Assembly (NCBI GenBank): GCA_902557935.1
Contig: CACECJ010000003.1
Location: 1 to 64,000 of the forward strand
DNA: 64,000 nt
Reading direction: 5' to 3'
From: an uncultured Pelagibacteraceae bacterium
GTDB lineage: Bacteria; Pseudomonadota; Alphaproteobacteria; Pelagibacterales; Pelagibacteraceae
Made by a program: the position numbers and the translations under genes. Positions 59,777-64,000 of this stretch are shown here, piece after piece. The notes beneath the pieces are model-generated. The model saw nothing but the letters and a program-made list of their open reading frames with translations. It was not told the DNA's origin and did not search any database. Each line of letters starts with the position of its first letter. Within the stretch, counting starts at the first letter, position 1.

Positions 59777-60973
59777 ATGAAAAGAAAAAAAAAGAAACCT
59801 AAAAAAATTAAGTCAATAAAATCAAAAAAAAACATTAAAAGACGAAAAAAAATTACCAAAAGAAAATCAAGAATAAAAAGAATTTTTAAAAAAAAAGGAA
59901 AAAAAACTAAGTCACGAAAAAAAAAATTTATTTCGTCTAAATTCAAAAACAAAAAAATCCAAAAAACAAGAGCGGTAGTATCAGGAATTTTAAGTTTAAG
60001 CGATAAATTGAGATCAATGCTCAGATTTAATTTTAATTTAGATAAATCTCTGCAGAAATTCTTTCAAGGTATTTCTAATCGAGTTTCAAATATAAAAAAA
60101 GTTATTCAAGAAGAAAGAGAAAAACAAAAAAAAATTAAGATTCAAGCAATGCAGATAGAGAAAATAGAAGCGCAAAAACGTTTCAAACATCAAGAAGAGC
60201 TTACAATTAAAGCTAAAGCACTTGAACTAAGAGAAGAAGAAAAATTAAGCCGTGAGAGAAAGATAGAATTGCAGAAATTTATAAGATTTGAGCAAGCTGA
60301 ACTTAGAAAAGAGCGAGCAGAGAAACAGAGAAAATTTTTAGAACAAATTGCTTTAGAAAAAAAGATAGAGCAATTTAGAAAAAGAGAGGCTTTAGAAATA
60401 AAAAATTTGGAGAAATATGTACTAAGTCAACAAAGAGAGTCCTACGAAGAAGTTCAACAACGCATAGAGAGAATTAAAGAAAAATATAGATCTTTAAGAG
60501 AACAAAAAGTTAATGAAGCAATCAGAGAAAGAGTTGCTCAACTAGGAATTAAAATTGAAGATACAGATAATAAGGAAACTTTATTAGAAAAAGAAAGAAT
60601 TTATAATCAGGAACGAGAAAAAATTGAGTATGCTTTAGAAAGCTTTTACAGATCTGCTCATAGTTTATGCTTTCAAATAAACAAAAAATATATTCCAAAA
60701 TATTTGAGTATTATGAGGGTCGTTGATCGAAGATTTGAGACTGGTGAAATATTTATAAAATGGGATGATACCGCAGAGGATGATTGGTTGATTTTAATAT
60801 ACATCAAAGATAATTCACCTGATGAAGGAATTATAATTGAAGATAAATCAAATCCAGAAAAACATAGCTCTCATGAATTTAAACCAACGGAAATATTTAG
60901 AGCTTCAGATCTTATGGTGGACTCGCTAACTAAATTGCTTGATAGAGAAAGAAATAAAAAAAAGGTTAGTTGA
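59777..60973 (+). CDS. Unknown protein: Lys-rich tail, long coiled coil, C-terminal domain
   Basis: I recognise no family. The 398 residues fall into three parts: a tail in which 39 of the first 65 residues are Lys or Arg; a helical, charged region (~95-300) rich in Glu, Lys, Gln and Arg that looks like a coiled coil; and a compact C-terminal part (~300-390) with FYRSAHSLCFQINKKYIPKYL and IKWDDTAEDDWLILIYIKD, probably folded. No signal peptide or membrane segment. The basic tail suggests nucleic acid, ribosome or acidic-lipid binding. A Met-led start at 59777 follows cfa by 26 bases. Confidence 0.7.
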   Translation: MKRKKKKPKKIKSIKSKKNIKRRKKITKRKSRIKRIFKKKGKKTKSRKKKFISSKFKNKKIQKTRAVVSGILSLSDKLRSMLRFNFNLDKSLQKFFQGISNRVSNIKKVIQEEREKQKKIKIQAMQIEKIEAQKRFKHQEELTIKAKALELREEEKLSRERKIELQKFIRFEQAELRKERAEKQRKFLEQIALEKKIEQFRKREALEIKNLEKYVLSQQRESYEEVQQRIERIKEKYRSLREQKVNEAIRERVAQLGIKIEDTDNKETLLEKERIYNQEREKIEYALESFYRSAHSLCFQINKKYIPKYLSIMRVVDRRFETGEIFIKWDDTAEDDWLILIYIKDNSPDEGIIIEDKSNPEKHSSHEFKPTEIFRASDLMVDSLTKLLDRERNKKKVS

Positions 60974-62048
60974 TAAGGTCTTTTAATTTTTTAATCTCAC
61001 CAATTTTAAATATAATTGCTTCTTCTTTTTCATAGCCGAACTTTTCAGCATTTTTTTTAAACCTTACGGGAGGTTCCCAGATCGGCTCTAAACTTAATAT
61101 TGCTGTTCCCCAATGCATTCCTATAACTTTTTTTACCTCTAAGTCTTTCATTAAAGATAAAAGTTCCTCAGGATTTGCGTGAGCTGTAGATTTATCCTTG
61201 ACCGGAACCAGTGGATAGAAATTATAAGCGCCCAAATTTCCAAAACCCAAATCGATAGGACCAAATTTTTTTCCTAATTCCTTGTAAAATGGAGCTGGTC
61301 CAGTATCACAAGCAAAAAAGATTTTTTTATCTTTGTATTCAATTAAAAAGCTCCCCCAAAGTGATCTATTTGTATTTCCATCACCCCAGATCCATCGTTT
61401 GGACCAATGTTGACTTGGAAGCATTGTTACTGTGATTTCATCATTAATTTTAATTTTATCATACCAATCCATTTCTTTAACATTATCTTTTTTGTATCCG
61501 TTTTTTGTAAAATATTTCCCAAGCTTAAGAGGCACAAGAACTTTAGAATTCTTATAAGGAAAGTTTTTTATCGTACGAATACTCATGTGATCATAATGAT
61601 TGTGTGTCAGCAAAAATAAATCTATTTTCGGAAGTTCTTTAAGAGTTAAAGGAGATTCTATGTATTTCTTGGGCCCAAATACCATAGGCCCATAATTCTT
61701 TTCGAAAACCGGATCAGTAATAATTGTAGTGTTTCCAAGTTTAATTATAAAGCTCGCGTGATCAAGCCACATCACATATGAGTCGGATTTATGTTTTTCA
61801 AGATTTTTTAATACTATTTTTTTATCAATTACATGTTCAGGTGGATAATCAATCTTAAGTTTCTTTTTTTCCTCCCTAAAAACTTTCCAATCCCATTTAA
61901 AATTAGGATCTCTTTTAGGACCTCCCTCAAGGTTTCTAAAAGCATATAATTTTCCGTCTTTATAAACATGATGATAAGGTTTTTTTTCCATAGCATTTAA
62001 ATTAATACTTAATGAAAATAATGTACACAGAATAAGGGGTATTCGCAT
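60966..62048 (-). CDS. NAPE-PLD-like metallo-beta-lactamase-fold hydrolase, exported
   Basis: 360 residues. N-terminal signal peptide (RIPLILCTLFSLSINLNA, cut near 19), then a metallo-hydrolase domain: LDHASFIIKLGNTTIITDP, zinc motif LLTHNHYDHMS, PSQHWSKRW, FACDTGPAP and IGMHWGTAI. The layout fits the UlaG/N-acylphosphatidylethanolamine phospholipase D-like group; a lipid or lactone substrate is possible. I start at ATG 62048, the first Met before the signal peptide; in-frame TTG 62069 and GTG 62063 are alternatives. The ATG lies inside a perfect palindrome. Confidence 0.8.
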   Translation of the reverse strand: MRIPLILCTLFSLSINLNAMEKKPYHHVYKDGKLYAFRNLEGGPKRDPNFKWDWKVFREEKKKLKIDYPPEHVIDKKIVLKNLEKHKSDSYVMWLDHASFIIKLGNTTIITDPVFEKNYGPMVFGPKKYIESPLTLKELPKIDLFLLTHNHYDHMSIRTIKNFPYKNSKVLVPLKLGKYFTKNGYKKDNVKEMDWYDKIKINDEITVTMLPSQHWSKRWIWGDGNTNRSLWGSFLIEYKDKKIFFACDTGPAPFYKELGKKFGPIDLGFGNLGAYNFYPLVPVKDKSTAHANPEELLSLMKDLEVKKVIGMHWGTAILSLEPIWEPPVRFKKNAEKFGYEKEEAIIFKIGEIKKLKDLIN

Positions 62049-62058
62049 ACCCCTTATT
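62031..62058 (-). repeat. Perfect inverted repeat over the start codon of the MBL-fold gene
   Basis: Arms AATAAGGGGTAT and ATACCCCTTATT (12 bp, perfect) around the loop TCGC. On the minus strand the hairpin would contain both the AAGGGG ribosome site and the ATG (62048-62046). It lacks a T tract in the minus direction, so it is not an obvious terminator for the upstream lipoprotein gene. Confidence 0.85.
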
Positions 62059-62086
62059 AGCACAGACAATTAAATTTAAAAGGAAA

Positions 62087-62290
62087 TTAAATATCTGAGC
62101 AATTAGATTTATTTATTCTCTTATCAAATGATTTAAGTGCTTCTTTTGAAATGACCCAAACATACGAGCTTTCTTTTAAACCATTTTCATCGGCAGCTGT
62201 ACATCTTTTGCCAAATTTTACTTTGGCCATGTTGCTTCCAGCACAATTAGTCAACATAAGCAACAACATAAAAGTAGATATTATTTTCAT
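62087..62290 (-). CDS. Very small lipoprotein
   Basis: 67 residues: basic start, hydrophobic run, lipobox LTNC with Cys16, then ~50 mature residues including two further Cys (RCTAADENG and SNCSDI), which may form a disulfide. No recognised family. It precedes the MBL-fold gene on the same strand by 38 bases. Frame length and signal peptide support a real gene; function unknown. Confidence 0.65.
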   Translation of the reverse strand: MKIISTFMLLLMLTNCAGSNMAKVKFGKRCTAADENGLKESSYVWVISKEALKSFDKRINKSNCSDI

Positions 62291-62398
62291 GATTAGAATT
62301 TAAAGTTAGAGTCTGTGCTTTGCTTGGCATAATTTGGACCAAAAAAAGAAATTGAAACTTTATTGAATAAGACAAACTTTAGCCTTATGATTGAAATT

Positions 62399-62791
62399 AT
62401 GTCTAAAAGCCACATTTATGAATTTAAAGTTTATGTTGAAGATGTTGACTTTGGTCGAGTATTTTACTCTAGATATCTTCAATATATCGAGAGAGCTAGA
62501 ACGGATCTAATACACGAAAAATTTGGTCTTACTTTAACTCAACTTATGAACGAGCACGACATAATGTTTGTCGTTAGGAAATGCAACATTAAATATCTAA
62601 AATCAGCAGTTTTTGAAGATAATTTAAGTGTCGAAACAGCTGTTTTAAAAAAAACCAACGTTAGACTAAACTTGCTTCAAGAGGTTAAAAGAGGTGGGGA
62701 AGTTCTTGTTAGTGCAGAAGTAGAACTAGCAGTGGTAGATCGAAGTGGGTCAATAAAAAAACTTTCTAAAGATTTTTTTGCAAAAATTTAA
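62399..62791 (+). CDS. ybgC: YbgC-type acyl-CoA thioesterase
   Basis: Hot-dog-fold thioesterase of 130 residues. The family signature YVEDVDFGRVFYSRYLQYIERARTD (catalytic Asp at the second D of EDVD) is clear, and DIMFVVRKCNIKYLKSAVFEDNL follows. ATG 62399 gives the usual spacing to the motif; ATG 62387 or TTG 62363 would extend it by 4 or 12 residues. YbgC is usually first in the tol-pal operon, but no tol gene follows here. Confidence 0.88.
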   Translation: MSKSHIYEFKVYVEDVDFGRVFYSRYLQYIERARTDLIHEKFGLTLTQLMNEHDIMFVVRKCNIKYLKSAVFEDNLSVETAVLKKTNVRLNLLQEVKRGGEVLVSAEVELAVVDRSGSIKKLSKDFFAKI

Positions 62792-62903
62792 ATTTGGCCA
62801 AGAAACGCCTAATATCTGCCTAAATTTATGTTATAAATTATATTCAACTCAAGTTTGCAAATTCAGCAATACTCAAAGAGTTAAAAATAAATTAAAAGGA
62901 ATT

Positions 62904-63026
62904 ATGAGAATTAAACAAGCAAAAAAGAACAAATTAAAGACTAGCGTTGATAAGAAATTCAAAAAAATCTCTCTATTCGAACTTCAAAATAGTCCAAAAT
63001 TTCTAAATTTTAGAGTTCGAGCATAA
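62904..63026 (+). CDS. Possible 40-residue basic protein
   Basis: A short reading frame of 40 codons starting at ATG 62904 after AAGGA, with a product rich in Lys (MRIKQAKKNKLKTSVDKK...). It is followed by a strong terminator, so a transcript does pass through. The frame is open further up to 62778 inside ybgC, but that part shows no ribosome site or composition of a protein. I do not recognise it; it may be chance. Confidence 0.3.
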   Translation: MRIKQAKKNKLKTSVDKKFKKISLFELQNSPKFLNFRVRA

Positions 63027-63045
63027 TCTTTCCTCCTAAATAAAT

Positions 63046-63077
63046 CAGTGGCTTAATCTAATTAGGCCATTGTTTTT
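63046..63077 (+). terminator. Intrinsic terminator after ybgC
   Basis: CAGTGGCTTAAT / ATTAGGCCATTG form a 12-bp stem with two G-U pairs and loop CTA (63058-63060), followed by five T. Strong terminator for the ybgC transcript, just before purE. Confidence 0.85.
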
Positions 63078-63102
63078 ATACCAATAATTGTTAAATTAAT
63101 CT

Positions 63103-63588
63103 GTGAAGCGTAATAAACTGAATAATAAAGTAGCAATTATTATGGGATCTCAATCGGATCATTCCATAATGAAAGAATGCGCAAAAATTTTAAAGACTCT
63201 CAAAATTAAATATCAAATTTCAATAGTAAGTGCGCACAGAACGCCAAAAAGAATGCTTGAATTTGCGGAGTCAGCCTCAAAAAACGGTTTTGGTGTTATT
63301 GTAGCTGGAGCAGGAGGTTCAGCACATTTGCCTGGCATGGTGGCATCTTTATCTTCCTTGCCAGTTATTGGAGTTCCGATAGAAACAAAAAAACTCAAGG
63401 GTTTAGATAGTTTGTTATCAATAGTGCAAATGCCGCGAGGTTGTCCTGTAGCAACAATGGCTATAAATGGATCAATGAATGCTGGTTTACTCGCAGCTTC
63501 AATTATTGGAAATTTTGATGAAAAAATTAAATCAAATTTAGAAAAATGGAAACGTTTACAAACTAAATCTATTAAAAAAAAACCTTAA
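63103..63588 (+). CDS. purE: N5-carboxyaminoimidazole ribonucleotide mutase
   Basis: Moves the carboxyl group of N5-CAIR to C4 in purine synthesis. 161 residues with the family opening VAIIMGSQSDHSIMKEC, the catalytic His in VSAHRTPKRM, and GAGGSAHLPGMVASLSSLPVIGVPI. GTG start at 63103; no nearer start gives the N-terminal strand. purK starts 4 bases after it. Complements the purine salvage genes at 51-53 kb. Confidence 0.97.
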   Translation: MKRNKLNNKVAIIMGSQSDHSIMKECAKILKTLKIKYQISIVSAHRTPKRMLEFAESASKNGFGVIVAGAGGSAHLPGMVASLSSLPVIGVPIETKKLKGLDSLLSIVQMPRGCPVATMAINGSMNAGLLAASIIGNFDEKIKSNLEKWKRLQTKSIKKKP

Positions 63589-63592
63589 TTCG

Positions 63593-64000
63593 ATGACAAT
63601 AAGCACCCTAGGGATCATTGGTTCAGGTCAACTTGGTTCATTGTTATGCCAGGCTGCAAAAAATCTTAATATAAAGACTATAGTAATATCAGACGATGAA
63701 AATGGTCCTGCCCAAAATTATTCGGATGAATTTATCTACTCACAATACGACAACAAAGAAAAGGTAAAAGAGTTTGTAAGCAAAGTCGATATCATCACTT
63801 ATGAGTTTGAAAATATTCCAATAAATATTTTAAATGAGATCGATAAAGAAAAAAAGGTCTTACCTAAACCTGAAATAAATAAAATCATTCAAAACAGAAA
63901 ATTAGAAAAAACTTTCGTCAATGATTTAGGTATTAAAACTACAGACTGGGCCTTCATCAAACAAGCCGCAGACGTCGAAAAGAATAAAAACTTATTACCC
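63593..64000 (+). CDS. purK: N5-carboxyaminoimidazole ribonucleotide synthase, N-terminal part
   Basis: First 136 codons of PurK, cut by the window end. ATP-grasp enzyme that carboxylates AIR with bicarbonate. The start TLGIIGSGQLGSLLCQAAKN is the typical Rossmann-like PurK N-terminus, and TYEFENIPINIL is the next family motif. ATG 63593 is 4 bases after purE, the universal partner. Confidence 0.95.
   Translation, partial: MTISTLGIIGSGQLGSLLCQAAKNLNIKTIVISDDENGPAQNYSDEFIYSQYDNKEKVKEFVSKVDIITYEFENIPINILNEIDKEKKVLPKPEINKIIQNRKLEKTFVNDLGIKTTDWAFIKQAADVEKNKNLLP

Noticed and set aside
59701-59952. Minus-strand frame with a very hydrophobic, Phe-rich product
   Set aside because: Direct antisense of the Lys-codon runs (AAA read as TTT) of the Lys-rich protein; not a membrane protein.

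Overview
The window is a gene-dense, strongly AT-rich stretch (by eye roughly 30% GC) of a streamlined bacterial chromosome. Gene content and order are alphaproteobacterial: a ybeY-lnt-metK-nusA-infB-rbfA-rpsO-pnp block running into fabI-fabB-fabA-irr, the ubiE-ubiB-coaBC-dut set beside mutM-rpsT-dnaA, RegB/RegA and ChvG/ChvI two-component systems, and tsaE-amgK-murU. Extreme compaction, many Lys/Asn/Ile-rich proteins and several TTG/GTG starts suggest a SAR11-like (Pelagibacterales or similar marine) alphaproteobacterium. That placement is inference; no 16S rRNA lies in the window. I found no tRNA, rRNA, CRISPR array, insertion sequence, phage or integron, and no stretch over 300 bases without a gene.

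Layout. 1-9.4 kb: end of ybeY, then lnt, metK and the transcription/translation operon nusA-infB-rbfA-rpsO-pnp. 9.4-11.9 kb: unsaturated fatty-acid genes on the minus strand. 11.9-15.5 kb: the Irr-type regulator, catalase-peroxidase katG, a 2-oxoglutarate oxygenase-like gene and a small membrane protein; near-identical Irr/ICE-like operators precede both irr and katG. 15.5-20.6 kb: SH3-domain protein, moeB, dut, coaBC, ubiB, ubiE (minus). 20.6-26.7 kb: mutM, rpsT, dnaA, dnaN, gyrB, with a possible origin or autoregulatory region before dnaA. 26.7-31.8 kb: regB and regA, separated by an opposite-strand polyamine operon (ornithine decarboxylase, deoxyhypusine-synthase homologue, agmatinase/arginase-family enzyme). 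31.8-33.3 kb: bioY and an orphan ABC ATPase. 33.4-41.8 kb: polA, chvI, chvG, ahcY, tsaE, amgK, murU. 41.8-49.3 kb: gpmA, VanZ-like protein, secreted nuclease, lytic-transglycosylase-like lipoprotein, RND pump and adaptor, sseA, msrA. 49.3-56.1 kb: DMT transporter, alkA-type glycosylase, DUF1330 protein, purine phosphoribosyltransferase with a purine permease, a lipoprotein, hsp20 with a heat-shock promoter, and oligopeptidase B. 56.1-64 kb: membrane J-domain protein, GT9 glycosyltransferase, DapA-family aldolase, cyclopropane synthase, a Lys-rich coiled-coil protein of unknown function, NAPE-PLD-like hydrolase, a lipoprotein, YbgC-type thioesterase, purE and the start of purK.

How the parts work together. 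MetK and AhcY are two steps of the SAM cycle that feeds methyltransferases such as UbiE and Cfa. FabA/FabB/FabI make the unsaturated acyl chains that Cfa can modify. RegBA (redox), Irr (iron/haem), KatG and MsrA form a redox and oxidative-stress layer. ChvGI, AmgK/MurU, the SLT-like lipoprotein, Lnt and the RND pump form an envelope layer.

The most interesting points are regulatory or reductive: paired Irr boxes controlling irr and katG plus an unassigned oxygenase; an intrinsic terminator 12 bases before nusA; the RegB/RegA split by a DHS-containing polyamine operon; an RND adaptor without the usual coiled-coil hairpin; a perfect palindrome over the start codon of the NAPE-PLD-like gene; and systematic tail-to-tail overlap of convergent genes. 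No clearly new multi-gene defence or biosynthetic system was found.
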